The notes under the pieces: model-generated
Database searches by the model: none
What the model was told of the DNA's origin: nothing
What the model saw: only the letters and a program-made list of their open reading frames with translations
Translations under genes and position numbers: made by a program
Shown: positions 47,863 to 56,753 of the stretch, one piece after another
Layout: the number at the start of each line of letters is the position of its first letter
How positions within the stretch are numbered: position 1 is the first letter of the stretch
Source: Acetobacter tropicalis
GTDB taxonomy: Bacteria > Pseudomonadota > Alphaproteobacteria > Acetobacterales > Acetobacteraceae
Length of the DNA: 64,000 nt
Assembly: GCF_001580915.1 (NCBI RefSeq)
Contig: NZ_LHZQ01000213.1
Location: forward strand, 1 to 64,000
Direction of reading: 5' to 3'

Positions 47863-48336
47863 ATGCCGCTTTATGAAACCGTGCTGATTGCGCGGAATGA
47901 CATTTCCCAGCAGCAGGTTGATGCCATTGTTGATGGCATCGTCGCTCAGATTGAAACCGACGGTGGTAGCGTTCAGAAGCGCGAATACTGGGGTCTGCGT
48001 ACTCTGGCTTACCGTATCAAGAAGAACCGTAAGGGCCATTACGTGCTGCTCGGTCTGGATACGAAGTCTGAAACGCTCAAGGAAGTCGAGCGCCAGCTTT
48101 CCATCAATGAAGACATTCTGCGTCTGCTGACGCTGCGTGTTGAAGAAATTGACGAAGCACCGTCCCCGATCCTGTCCCGCAAGGGTGATGATCGTGGCGA
48201 ACGCGGTGGCTTCCGTGGGCCCAAGCCCGCCGGACGCTTTGAAAGCGGCCGTGGCCGTCGTTCTTCCGAAGACCGTGAAGAATACCGTGCCCGTGATGAA
48301 AAAGCAGCCGATACGGCTGGCAACGAAGCGGAGTGA
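47863..48336 (+). CDS. rpsF: 30S ribosomal protein bS6
   Basis: A 157-residue small-subunit protein that binds 16S rRNA with bS18. The typical ferredoxin-like core is seen at the start (MPLYETVLIARNDISQQQVD) and in GLRTLAYRIKKNRKGHYVLL. ERQLSINEDILRLLTLRVEE also belongs to the core. The C-terminal 50 residues are an Arg/Gly/Glu-rich tail (GERGGFRGPKPAGRFESGRG), longer than in E. coli and probably flexible. It is the first gene of rpsF-rpsR-rplI, 6 bases before rpsR, with a GGGAG ribosome-binding site. Confidence 0.97.
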   Translation: MPLYETVLIARNDISQQQVDAIVDGIVAQIETDGGSVQKREYWGLRTLAYRIKKNRKGHYVLLGLDTKSETLKEVERQLSINEDILRLLTLRVEEIDEAPSPILSRKGDDRGERGGFRGPKPAGRFESGRGRRSSEDREEYRARDEKAADTAGNEAE

Positions 48337-48342
48337 TGCAGC

Positions 48343-48618
48343 ATGTCTGACACGATGGAAATCAATCCCGCCGCCCGCCGCCCGGCTGTAGGCGCCCGTC
48401 GCCCGTTCTACCGTCGCCGCAAGTCCTGCCCGTTCTCCGGCCCGAATGCGCCGAAGATCGACTACAAGGACGTGCGTCTGCTGAGCCGTTTCCTGTCCGA
48501 ACGTGGCAAGATCGTGCCCAGCCGTATTACGGCCGTTTCCGCAAAGAAGCAGCGTGAGCTGGCACAGGCTATCAAGCGTGCCCGTTTCCTGGCCCTGCTT
48601 CCCTACGTGATGAGCTGA
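48343..48618 (+). CDS. rpsR: 30S ribosomal protein bS18
   Basis: A 91-residue small-subunit protein next to bS6 on the platform. The core [20 protein letters not shown] is followed by [20 protein letters not shown] and the helix [19 protein letters not shown]. An N-terminal stretch of basic residues ([20 protein letters not shown]) contacts rRNA. It follows rpsF by 6 bases and precedes rplI by 13. Nothing unusual. Confidence 0.97.
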   Translation: MSDTMEINPAARRPAVGARRPFYRRRKSCPFSGPNAPKIDYKDVRLLSRFLSERGKIVPSRITAVSAKKQRELAQAIKRARFLALLPYVMS

Positions 48619-48631
48619 GAGGGACGAGATC

Positions 48632-49228
48632 ATGGCTGCTACAGAAGTGATCCTGCTTCAGCGCGTTGAACATCTGGGACAGATGGGCGATGTGGTGAAG
48701 GTTCGTCCGGGTTATGCCCGTAATTTCCTGCTGCCGCAGGGCAAGGCCATTCGTGCAAACGAAGCCAACCGCTCACGCTTCGACCGTGAACGCGCCCAGC
48801 TTGAAGCACAGAACATCAAACGTCGTGAAGAAGCTGAGCGTCTTTCCGAACGTATGGATGGTCTGGCAGTGATCCTGATCCGTCAGGCTGGTGACAGCGG
48901 CAGCCTGTATGGCTCCGTTTCTCCGCGTGATGTGGCTGAAGCTGTTACGGAAGCTGGTTTCACCATCTCCCGTCAGCAGGTTTCCCTGGCTCATCCGATC
49001 AAGTCTCTTGGTCTGTATGAAGTGAAGGTTTCCCTGCATCCGGAAGTCACCGTGCCGGTTATCGTCAACGTTGCCCGTTCTACTGAAGAAGCTGAACGTC
49101 AGGCACGTGGCGAAGCGACCAGCGTGGAAGAAGAAGCCGAACTGGCTGGCGATGAAGCCGTTATTGAAGGCGAAATCGTCACTGACGAAGCTGAAGTTGC
49201 TGCAGAAGAAAAAGATACGGTTGCTTAA
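48632..49228 (+). CDS. rplI: 50S ribosomal protein bL9 with acidic C-terminal tail
   Basis: Large-subunit protein with two globular domains joined by a long helix. The N-terminal domain is clear ([34 protein letters not shown]), as is the C-terminal domain ([35 protein letters not shown]). The 198 residues exceed the usual 150 because of an Ala/Glu-rich tail from about residue 149 ([18 protein letters not shown]). Such tails occur in some alphaproteobacteria and are likely disordered. It is the last gene of the operon and is followed by a strong terminator. Confidence 0.96.
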   Translation: MAATEVILLQRVEHLGQMGDVVKVRPGYARNFLLPQGKAIRANEANRSRFDRERAQLEAQNIKRREEAERLSERMDGLAVILIRQAGDSGSLYGSVSPRDVAEAVTEAGFTISRQQVSLAHPIKSLGLYEVKVSLHPEVTVPVIVNVARSTEEAERQARGEATSVEEEAELAGDEAVIEGEIVTDEAEVAAEEKDTVA

Positions 49229-49259
49229 TCGTTTTTTTTCTTGTTGCTGACAGGAAAGA

Positions 49260-49292
49260 GGGTCCGGAAGTAATTTCCGGACCCTTTTTTTT
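49260..49292 (+). terminator. Rho-independent terminator of rpsF-rpsR-rplI
   Basis: A perfect 10-bp stem (49260-49269 with 49275-49284), GTAAT loop, and eight T immediately after. A textbook terminator. Confidence 0.95.
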
Positions 49293-49336
49293 GGCTTATG
49301 GTGCCCCGAAAATTGGGCATGAAGGAGCCAGCACGG

Positions 49337-50551
49337 ATGAACCGACTTCTTGACCGGATCTTGCGGCATTTTATCTCGTCCGGCCGCCTGCACGTGGCGT
49401 GGCCAGATGGGGCGCAGACTGTGTATGAAGGCAGCAAACCAGGGCCGGAAGCCGGTATGGAGCTACTTGATTCGGCCAGTGCAAGGGCTTTGGCGCTCAA
49501 CCCAGGGCTTGCCTTTGGCGAGGGGTATATGAATGGCGGCATTCGCCCAAAGGGATGCACGCTGTATCAGCTTCTTGATCTGCTGATGCTCAACGCCATG
49601 TCTCCCGGCCATCTGCCGGAGCAGATTGCAGCCAGCTTCCGCTATGCCTGCCGTGGCTGGATTCAGTTCAATCCCGTCAAGCGCGCCCGCCAGAATGTTG
49701 CCCATCATTATGACCTTGATAGCCGGTTGTATGATCTGTTTCTGGATAAGGATAAGCAGTACTCCTGCGCCTATTTCCGCCGTGGGGACGAGACGCTGGA
49801 TGAAGCGCAGGAAGCCAAGAAGCGGCATATTGCGTCCAAGCTACTGCTAAAGCCCGGCATGGAAGTGCTGGATATCGGGTGCGGCTGGGGCGGCATGGGT
49901 CTTACGCTTGCGCGGGATTACGGTGCCATTGTCACCGGCATCACGCTTTCCGAGGAGCAGTTGACCATTGCCCGCCAGCGTGCGCGCGATGAAGGGCTGG
50001 AAGGGCGCGTGCGCTTTGAGATGCTGGATTACCGTAATCTGCATCGCCGGTTTGACCGTATTGTCTCCGTAGGCATGTTTGAGCACGTGGGCGTGCGTCA
50101 CTACGGCGAATTTTTTGATATTCTGAAAAACAGCCTTGTGGATGATGGGGTGGCCCTTGTGCATTCCATTGGGCGGAATGACGGACCGGGCACGACAAAC
50201 CCCTGGATCAACAAATACATTTTCCCCGGTGGCTATTCTCCGTCCCTAAGCGAAGTGTTTGCCGCCGTTGAGAAATCAGGCTTGTGGGTCACGGATTGTG
50301 AAATCCTGCGCCTGCATTATGCAAAAACCATTGCCATCTGGCGGGAGCGGTTTGCGGCCAACCGGGCGCGGGCCGTGGCACTGTATGATGAGCGTTTTGC
50401 GCGGATGTTTGAATTCTATCTGGATGCGGCGGAACTTTCCTTCCGTGTTCAGGGGCATATGAATTTCCAGCTCCAGATTTCACCGGGCATTGATGCCGTG
50501 CCTCTGACACGAGATTACATGGCCGAAGCCGAAGGGCCTGTGTCCCAATAG
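49337..50551 (+). CDS. cfa: Cyclopropane-fatty-acyl-phospholipid synthase
   Basis: Transfers a methylene group from S-adenosylmethionine to unsaturated acyl chains of membrane phospholipids, an adaptation to acid and stress. The 404-residue protein has an N-terminal lipid-binding region and a C-terminal Rossmann methyltransferase. SAM motif I is VLDIGCGWGGMGLTLARDYG (near residue 182), followed by GITLSEEQLTIARQRA. The bicarbonate-site segment is VGMFEHVGVRHYGEFF, and WINKYIFPGGYSPSL is also characteristic. I choose ATG 49337, with GAAGGAG upstream. It is a single gene following the rplI terminator. Confidence 0.92.
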   Translation: MNRLLDRILRHFISSGRLHVAWPDGAQTVYEGSKPGPEAGMELLDSASARALALNPGLAFGEGYMNGGIRPKGCTLYQLLDLLMLNAMSPGHLPEQIAASFRYACRGWIQFNPVKRARQNVAHHYDLDSRLYDLFLDKDKQYSCAYFRRGDETLDEAQEAKKRHIASKLLLKPGMEVLDIGCGWGGMGLTLARDYGAIVTGITLSEEQLTIARQRARDEGLEGRVRFEMLDYRNLHRRFDRIVSVGMFEHVGVRHYGEFFDILKNSLVDDGVALVHSIGRNDGPGTTNPWINKYIFPGGYSPSLSEVFAAVEKSGLWVTDCEILRLHYAKTIAIWRERFAANRARAVALYDERFARMFEFYLDAAELSFRVQGHMNFQLQISPGIDAVPLTRDYMAEAEGPVSQ

Positions 50552-51006
50552 GGCGCTCTTCTTCTCCTAAAGGCGGATTGGGGATGTCTCTTATCCGCCT
50601 CATGGGAGTGGTCAGAGGAAAAGCACCTGAGTGGAGGCTTTTGAAACAACGTCTGGATATCTAGGTCACGCCTCTCACGCTCTGCATGATGGACGAATTC
50701 CTGTTGATACCGGCTGGTATCAACCGACCAAATATTTTCTGCCTTCCACGAGATGGCCTTCCGCGCCTTGCCTTAATAGGTTTCTAAAATTTTGAGGCGA
50801 GAGAATGAGGGTGGCGCGGCAAGGCAGGTTCGCCCTGTGTGGGGCAAGGATGCAGACAACTCTGTTTCGCTTTTGAAACGCTGCTTTCAGGTCCAAGGGC
50901 AGTGCTCAGGAACCCTTCGTGCCTAAATAGATGAGCCCTGCGGTATATCAGAGCTCTCTAAGTGACTTTTTTTAACACCAGCTTTTTGAGATGCAGCAAG
51001 GCAGCG
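50552..51006. other. Intergenic region between convergent cfa and rsmA
   Basis: About 455 bases without a recognised gene. An 8-bp hairpin at 50571-50600 after the cfa stop may end that transcript, though it lacks a T-tail. A perfect 9-bp inverted repeat with 4-base spacer lies at 50703-50724. Segments 50765-50772 and 50818-50825 are complementary over 8 bases. Seven T at 50967-50973 and five more near 50985 could serve transcripts from either side. Confidence 0.5.
50703..50724. promoter_or_regulatory. Orphan perfect palindrome in the cfa-rsmA gap
   Basis: GTTGATACC and GGTATCAAC flank GGCT: a perfect 22-bp operator-like palindrome, reminiscent of GntR-family targets. No gene starts nearby on either strand, so it may be a relic, the operator of an unseen small RNA or simply a hairpin. 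Confidence 0.4.
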
Positions 51007-51873
51007 TCAGACTTGGCGGGACAGGGCCAGGTGCGCTTTGGCTAGGTGATCGAATTCAGCCACGCTCAGCGTTTCAGCCCGACGGGTGCCATCAATGCCT
51101 GTTTCGGCTAGAAGTCGTTCCCCTTGCAGGCTTTTCAGGGAACCACGCAGCATTTTTCGGCGCTGTCCGAATGCTGCGGCTGTTACCCGTTCCATCGCCT
51201 TGAACAAGGCGGGCTCAGGCTGTTCTGGATGAGGAATAATGCTGGCCACGGCAGACCATACGGCTGGGGGCGGGGAAAACGCGCCCGGCGGCAGCTTCAT
51301 GACAATGGCGCATTGTGCGCACCATTGGGCCAGCACTCCCAGACGACCATAATGCTCGCTGCCCGGAAGGGCGCAGATGCGTTCTGCCACTTCCAACTGG
51401 AACATCAGTGTCAGACGTTCCCACGCTGTTCCCTGACGCAGCCAGCCAATAAGTAAAGGGGTCGCAACATTGTAGGGCAGGTTGGCGACAATATGGCGGG
51501 GTGCCGGGCACAGGCGTGTCAGATCCTGCTTCAGGGCGTCCGCTTCCACAACGGTGAGCCGATCGGGGAAGTGAGTGGCGAGTTCCGTGATGACCTTTAC
51601 GGCACGGGTATCAAGTTCCACCGCGGTGACAGATGCTGCAGGCGTGGCCAGCAGAGCGCGGGTCAGGCCACCGGGGCCGGGGCCAACTTCCACCACATGC
51701 CGCCCATCTAGCTTGCCAGCCAGAGAGGCGATACGGGTTGTGATATCGGGATCAAGCAGAAAGTGCTGGCCAAGAGCCTTGCGCGCATCCAGTCCGTGCC
51801 TGCTGATAACATCACGCAGGCTTTCAAGGGCAGGAAACAGGGCCTTAAACTCCCCTGGGCTTGCCGTGCACAT
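51007..51873 (-). CDS. rsmA: 16S rRNA (adenine1518/1519-N6) dimethyltransferase
   Basis: Dimethylates two adjacent adenines of the 16S rRNA 3' hairpin late in 30S assembly. The 288-residue protein has DARKALGQHFLLDPDITTRI, SAM motif I VVEVGPGPGGLTRALLA, the acidic SAM residue in VTAVELDTRAV, and the catalytic NLPYN (IVANLPYNVATPLLIGWL). ATG 51873 is the only ATG ahead of the conserved region; a TTG lies at 51879. It overlaps the surA stop by 29 bases and has no good ribosome-binding site, so translation is likely coupled to surA. It is the last gene of the lptF-lptG-lptD-surA cluster. Confidence 0.94.
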   Translation of the reverse strand: MCTASPGEFKALFPALESLRDVISRHGLDARKALGQHFLLDPDITTRIASLAGKLDGRHVVEVGPGPGGLTRALLATPAASVTAVELDTRAVKVITELATHFPDRLTVVEADALKQDLTRLCPAPRHIVANLPYNVATPLLIGWLRQGTAWERLTLMFQLEVAERICALPGSEHYGRLGVLAQWCAQCAIVMKLPPGAFSPPPAVWSAVASIIPHPEQPEPALFKAMERVTAAAFGQRRKMLRGSLKSLQGERLLAETGIDGTRRAETLSVAEFDHLAKAHLALSRQV

Positions 51874-53206
51874 CCACAATCATGGCACGACGGTGCAGAT
51901 CACTATCAAGCTGGCGGGCTGTCTGCTCCACACGTTCGTTCATGAGCTGATCCGCAATTTCACTGGGGGGACGGTCAGCAAAGTTTTTTTCTTTTTTGGA
52001 ACACACCATGATCATGTCGATCCCGTCCGTTGACACCAGAGGACGGGAGAGCTTGTTCAAGGGCAGGGAAAGCATCAGATCCCGCATCTGAGGGTTCAGG
52101 CGTTCAAGCTGAAGTTCGCCGGGGTCTGTTGGGCGTTTTTCACCATACTGCTTGTTGATGGCTTCAACTTCGGCGCAGGAGGAGGCCGTCTGCATATAGT
52201 GCATGGCCTTTTGCAGGGTCTGCTGCTGCTGGGGCGTAACCTGTGCGGGGTTGAGGGGAGTGTCAAACGGCAGGAAAGCCTGCCGGATAGTGGCTACATG
52301 GCCGGGCTGATGCCCGATAACGCGCTTGCCGTTTACGCTGATAATCACAAAGCCACCGGGTACCGTAATGGGGTTGGAAATAGCTCCTACGCCAACCGGC
52401 ATCTGCTTGACCATGGCCACCACGGAAGGATCAAGCTCATCTTCCTGCACCCAGCCCATGGAGCCGCCATCCAGTGCTGTCTGGCTTTCAGAGAACTGTG
52501 CGGCCACAATCGGGAAAGGCGCACCTTTGCGCAGTTCCTGAATAACGGTGTTGGTAAATGCCAGTTCTTCTTCCGCGTGCCGGGGGTCTTCCACGCGGAC
52601 AAAGATTTCGCTCAGATTGTATTCAATCCGGCCATCTTCGCGTTTCAGGGCTTCTTCACGCTGGGCAATTTCGCGCGCAGAAACACGGCCTCGGCCTCCC
52701 AGTTCCTGCCGCAGCACCTGAACCCAGCCAATCTGCACCCGGATCTGATCAATCAAGGTGGTTAGAGAAACACCGTCTTCCGCCAGTTTGTTCCGTAGGG
52801 CGTTTTCCGGCATGCCATTGCGCCGCTCAATACCAGCAATGGCTGCGGCAATCTGTTCTGGCGCCACGTTGATATGGCGGCTGAGAATTTCCTGCGTGCG
52901 CAGGCGCTCATCAATCAACTGGCGGATAATCTGGGGCCGGAGACGGTCCATCAGCTCCGCATTGACCGGCAGGCCCGTGGAAAGCGCAAACAGTTTGCCA
53001 CGGTTATCAACATCCCGCTTGGTAAGGGGAATGCCGTTGATAACCCTGATGATCATGTCGTCAGGCTCAGGGGCAGCAGGCTGTTTTGCAACAGCTTTCT
53101 CTTGCGTGGCAGCGTGGTGGTGCGTGGCTGCCTGGGCAGCGCCACCAAAAACAGGAACAGTCAGCGCGGCAAGAGAGCACGCCAAGGTGAGAGAGCGCAG
53201 ACGCAT
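51845..53206 (-). CDS. surA: Periplasmic chaperone and peptidyl-prolyl isomerase SurA
   Basis: Escorts outer-membrane proteins, including LptD, to the BAM complex. The 453-residue form has a signal peptide (LACSLAALTVPVFGGAAQAA), a His/Ala linker, and the SurA N-terminal chaperone domain (IIRVINGIPLTKRDVDNR, LRPQIIRQLIDERLRTQEI). One parvulin PPIase domain is then seen in the part with RKGAPFPIVAAQFSES and GGSMGWVQEDELDP. ATG 53206 is favoured because it opens the signal peptide; the frame is open to a GTG at 53269. It follows lptD by about 80 bases and overlaps rsmA. Confidence 0.9.
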   Translation of the reverse strand: MRLRSLTLACSLAALTVPVFGGAAQAATHHHAATQEKAVAKQPAAPEPDDMIIRVINGIPLTKRDVDNRGKLFALSTGLPVNAELMDRLRPQIIRQLIDERLRTQEILSRHINVAPEQIAAAIAGIERRNGMPENALRNKLAEDGVSLTTLIDQIRVQIGWVQVLRQELGGRGRVSAREIAQREEALKREDGRIEYNLSEIFVRVEDPRHAEEELAFTNTVIQELRKGAPFPIVAAQFSESQTALDGGSMGWVQEDELDPSVVAMVKQMPVGVGAISNPITVPGGFVIISVNGKRVIGHQPGHVATIRQAFLPFDTPLNPAQVTPQQQQTLQKAMHYMQTASSCAEVEAINKQYGEKRPTDPGELQLERLNPQMRDLMLSLPLNKLSRPLVSTDGIDMIMVCSKKEKNFADRPPSEIADQLMNERVEQTARQLDSDLHRRAMIVDVHGKPRGV

Positions 53207-53286
53207 GCGGAACAGTCTTTCAGCTTTCTGCCGGAAAAGGAACACAGTTTCTGATAGCGGAGAGAGCACGGTTTTTGAAGCAGTTC

Positions 53287-55620
53287 TTATTTCAGGCCGA
53301 ACGCCCCAAGCGTTTTGAGGCTGACTGTAAACAGATAGGTGGAGTTACGCTGCTGGCCGCCAATGGAGGTGTATTGTTTGAGATACATGAAATCAATGCC
53401 GAAGCAGTCATTATTGTATCCAATATCTCCGCCCAGAGAAACAAACTCTTTCCGGGAGAGGCTGCGCCGCGCAAAGCCGGACAGATGCCAGTTTGCCCAG
53501 TCGGAAGAGAAGCCGCCGCTCAGTTCGCTGGTTTTGACGTAGTAGAGTGAGGGCGGATTATATTCGCGGTAATTGGTGGCGTAGTAGTAATAGGGCGTAA
53601 CCGGCTCATACACATAGCCACCGCGAATACGGAAATGCGGCACGCCAGCGCTGAATAATGCATCACCAAAGTTGATTTTGGTGGTGTAGGGATCAAGACG
53701 CATACGGGCGTTGAAATCAAAATACTGGTTGGGTGAGACACGCGCCCGCATCACGAGATCAGACGCATGGTGCTCCAGGCCCGAGTAGGGAATGCGGTCA
53801 TGCGTGATGTGCTCCTGAAAGCTCTCTCCGGCCAACAGATCCACTTCATGGCCGTCCCATGTCCAGTTGGCGTGGATACCCACATTGCCGCGCAGGCCGC
53901 CATCCAGCCGGTCCGTGCCCTGATAGCGGTTGAGCGCGAACAGGGTGGAATCCGTGAATTCGTAAGCCATACTGTCTTCGTTGGGGATGAGATCATTCGC
54001 GCCAGCCCCCGTGTTAGGCGCGTAAATCCCTTGCACGATAGGTTCGATAATCTGAGAGCCTCGTCCATGTTCAAAGGTGCGGACAAACGGCCAGTTGGTC
54101 TTGAGGGCGATGGTCGGCAGAACCTGCCCGCTGGTGAGGCTTTTATTGTGCTGGTAATAGTTGGGCTGCTGGTAGAGCTTGCGGGCCCGATAGACCATGG
54201 AATCCACATGCAGCGTGAGGAGGAACTGCTGGCCCAGCCGGTTACGGAAGGGGCGGTCCCAATTAAGCGCCATTTGGCCACGGATGTCCGACGTGCCGTT
54301 GTCACGCTTCACGTTGAAGTCCGTGGTGGACATGCCAAAGCGGCCACCCCATGCATCGGGCTGGCTCAGGAAACTGTAGGTATAACGGGGCAGCACGAAC
54401 GGTAGATCGGTGTTGCGGATAACACCCTGGTTCAGGCCCTGATAGAACTGGGCATCCACACGGCTGTAGGAGCCGGTGCCAAAACCTTCAAGATAGGCGT
54501 TGGAATTCAGGGTATCAGACCCATACCCCTGAATACGGTAATCGCGCATGTAGTCGGCTGACGTGGACACGTTTATGTTGGCCCCGGCACGCCAGTATTT
54601 GTTGATGGCAAACTGCGCATTGGCAAACAGATAGCCCTGTATGCCGTGGCCACCGCCGCCTTCAACATCGTGCCCGAAATCGTTGGTGTAAGAATCGGCG
54701 CGATGGGTGTCATACGCCAGACCGCCCTGAATGTTCAGGGAGCCAAAGTTGAAACGGTTACGATACTGCGCGCTGATCTGCGGGCCGGTTCTGGTAGAGA
54801 ACAGCCCCTGCACCGTGACATCGGATTGATCATCAAGCACCCAGTAATAGGGGATGGTGAAATATGTGCCCAAATAACGGTCATGCGGGGTGATGCCCGG
54901 CATGAGGAAGCCGCTGTGCCGTTTGGCGGAGGGGTCCGTCATGGAGAAATAAGGCAGATACAGAACCGGAATGCCCAGAATATCCAGATAGGCATCCCGG
55001 AAATCAATTTTCTGGTGTTCCAGATCCTGCGTGGCGTCAAAGGCTCGGAACTGCCAGAACGGCGCGCGTGTCTTGTCTTTTTCGCAGATTTCACAGGCCG
55101 TATAGACAGCGCGACTCATGTCATTGAGCTTGCCGCCCGTGCGGCGCATGCCGTTGGCGGCCAGCTTGGCGTTTTCCGGCAGAACGGCGTGGACATGCTG
55201 CATGATACCATCGCGCATGTTGCCGCTGAGTTCGGCATAATGGGCGTACAGCACGGAGCCATCCGGCTGCACTGTCGCAACGTTACCGCGTGCGGCCACA
55301 ACGCCTGTATCACGGTCAAAGACAATCTTGTCCGCCCGCATTACATGATCGCCCTGCCAAACCTGCACGTTGCCGGTCCAAGTTACGGTGTGCTCGTTAT
55401 CATCATAATCCACCTTGTCGGCCTGAAAGGTGGCGGGATCATTAGAGGATGTTGTGCGGCCCGTGTTCAGATGCATGGGCTGGGGCCGGAACTGGGCGTG
55501 CGCCGCCCGCGGCGGTTCGAGCACCGCGTATGCAGCCACGCTGCCCAGTGCCGTAGCGGCAGCCAGAGCATGCCTGCGGCGTAGCCGCCGGTTGCGGGAA
55601 GGCCGATAGGCCACGGTCAA
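53287..55620 (-). CDS. lptD: LPS-assembly protein LptD
   Basis: Inserts lipopolysaccharide in the outer leaflet of the outer membrane. The 777-residue protein has a signal peptide (HALAAATALGSVAAYAVL), an N-terminal OstA/LptA-like beta-taco (about residues 65-180, FQADKVDYDDNEHTVTWTGN and VWQGDHVMRADKIVFDRDTG) and a 26-stranded barrel. Barrel landmarks include LPYFSMTDPSAKRHSGFLMP and the conserved EPIVQGIYAPN. No ATG precedes the signal sequence; TTG 55620 is chosen because GGAGG at the lptG end is 8 bases away, with GTG 55614 the alternative. It begins directly at the lptG stop. Two Cys (ACEICEK) are seen, where E. coli LptD has four. Confidence 0.93.
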   Translation of the reverse strand: MTVAYRPSRNRRLRRRHALAAATALGSVAAYAVLEPPRAAHAQFRPQPMHLNTGRTTSSNDPATFQADKVDYDDNEHTVTWTGNVQVWQGDHVMRADKIVFDRDTGVVAARGNVATVQPDGSVLYAHYAELSGNMRDGIMQHVHAVLPENAKLAANGMRRTGGKLNDMSRAVYTACEICEKDKTRAPFWQFRAFDATQDLEHQKIDFRDAYLDILGIPVLYLPYFSMTDPSAKRHSGFLMPGITPHDRYLGTYFTIPYYWVLDDQSDVTVQGLFSTRTGPQISAQYRNRFNFGSLNIQGGLAYDTHRADSYTNDFGHDVEGGGGHGIQGYLFANAQFAINKYWRAGANINVSTSADYMRDYRIQGYGSDTLNSNAYLEGFGTGSYSRVDAQFYQGLNQGVIRNTDLPFVLPRYTYSFLSQPDAWGGRFGMSTTDFNVKRDNGTSDIRGQMALNWDRPFRNRLGQQFLLTLHVDSMVYRARKLYQQPNYYQHNKSLTSGQVLPTIALKTNWPFVRTFEHGRGSQIIEPIVQGIYAPNTGAGANDLIPNEDSMAYEFTDSTLFALNRYQGTDRLDGGLRGNVGIHANWTWDGHEVDLLAGESFQEHITHDRIPYSGLEHHASDLVMRARVSPNQYFDFNARMRLDPYTTKINFGDALFSAGVPHFRIRGGYVYEPVTPYYYYATNYREYNPPSLYYVKTSELSGGFSSDWANWHLSGFARRSLSRKEFVSLGGDIGYNNDCFGIDFMYLKQYTSIGGQQRNSTYLFTVSLKTLGAFGLK

Positions 55621-56736
55621 TCAGCCATCCTCCAGATGAAGTAACAACGAAATAGCAAGACACAACCCGGCGACTGTGGGGGCCCAGGCCGCAAGAACGG
55701 GGGGAAGGGCGCCGGAGTTACCAAACTGCTCTGCAACTTTTGATACTGTGAAAAGCAGAAATCCTGCCGCAACGCCAGACCCGATCATTTGCGCAACGCC
55801 ACCTCGGCGGGTGGGCCGCATGGAAAAACCGGCGGCAACCAGCGCCATTGTGCCTGCCAGCATGGGCAGCGCCAGGAGGGACTGGAAGTGAATTCTATGT
55901 CGGATTGAGGAAAAACCTGAGCGGTCCAGCAGCTTGATAAAGCTGGGGAGCGCCCAGATGGAGAGGGTCTCGGGTGAGGAGAAACTTTCCTGCACGCGGC
56001 TTACGGTCAGATCCGTGGGCAGATTAAATTGCCCGACAGAGCGGAGAATATCGTAAGGGCGCACGGTCTGGGCGTTCTGAAGCACCCAAGCGCGATCTCC
56101 CAGATAGCCTTCCGGAGATTCGATTCGCAGCATCAGTTTGTCATTATGATCCAGCCGGAACACGCTGATCTCACGAATGCGGATAATGTTGTCCTTGCCT
56201 AACTGCACGCCACGCGCATGGAGAATGGCCACGCCATGGGGATCATACTGCGTATCGGACTGACGCAGCCACAGGGAACCACTGGACAGGCTGAGGGGGC
56301 CGCCGCCGGTGCGCAGATATTGCTGATCCAACTCCTCCGCGCGCCGATACATGGTCGAGGAGACAGGGGAAATAATGCCGGTGGCTGTAGCCCCAATCAG
56401 CATGGCGCAGGCCAGTGGACCTGCCAGAAACTGCCAGGCCGAAATGCCCGCCGCACGGGCCACAATCAGTTCGGAAGAGCGGGTCAAGCGCCAGAAACAC
56501 ACAATACCGCCAAGCAGGATACCAAAGGGCAGAATTTCAATGGCGAAGTAAGGAACGTGCAGAGCCGCAATTTCCGTCACCACATTGGTGGAGACATCCG
56601 GCTTTGTTGCCACGCGGCGCAGCAGGTCAATGAAGTCAAAAAGGCACACAATGCCTGTAAGCGAGGCGATCATGGCCAGCACAGAAAAGACGAACTGGCG
56701 CGCGATGTAGAGAGAGAGCGTAACGGAAACAACCAT
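55621..56736 (-). CDS. lptG: LPS export ABC transporter permease LptG
   Basis: A 371-residue inner-membrane subunit that, with LptF and the LptB ATPase, extracts lipopolysaccharide from the membrane. Six helices are expected: N-terminal LSLYIARQFVFSVLAMIASL and FAIEILPFGILLGGIVCF, and a C-terminal trio ending AAGFLLFTVSKVAEQFGNSG and WAPTVAGLCLAISLLLHLED. The LptB-contact segment is LTRSSELIVARAAGISAWQF, with the coupling helix EL(I/T)VARAAG shared with LptF. A large periplasmic beta-jellyroll lies between. ATG 56736 is chosen; the frame is open to 57045 but that part overlaps lptF antisense-like and is not related to the family. Confidence 0.92.
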   Translation of the reverse strand: MVVSVTLSLYIARQFVFSVLAMIASLTGIVCLFDFIDLLRRVATKPDVSTNVVTEIAALHVPYFAIEILPFGILLGGIVCFWRLTRSSELIVARAAGISAWQFLAGPLACAMLIGATATGIISPVSSTMYRRAEELDQQYLRTGGGPLSLSSGSLWLRQSDTQYDPHGVAILHARGVQLGKDNIIRIREISVFRLDHNDKLMLRIESPEGYLGDRAWVLQNAQTVRPYDILRSVGQFNLPTDLTVSRVQESFSSPETLSIWALPSFIKLLDRSGFSSIRHRIHFQSLLALPMLAGTMALVAAGFSMRPTRRGGVAQMIGSGVAAGFLLFTVSKVAEQFGNSGALPPVLAAWAPTVAGLCLAISLLLHLEDG

Positions 56737-56753
56737 GATGGCGCTTTTTTCCC

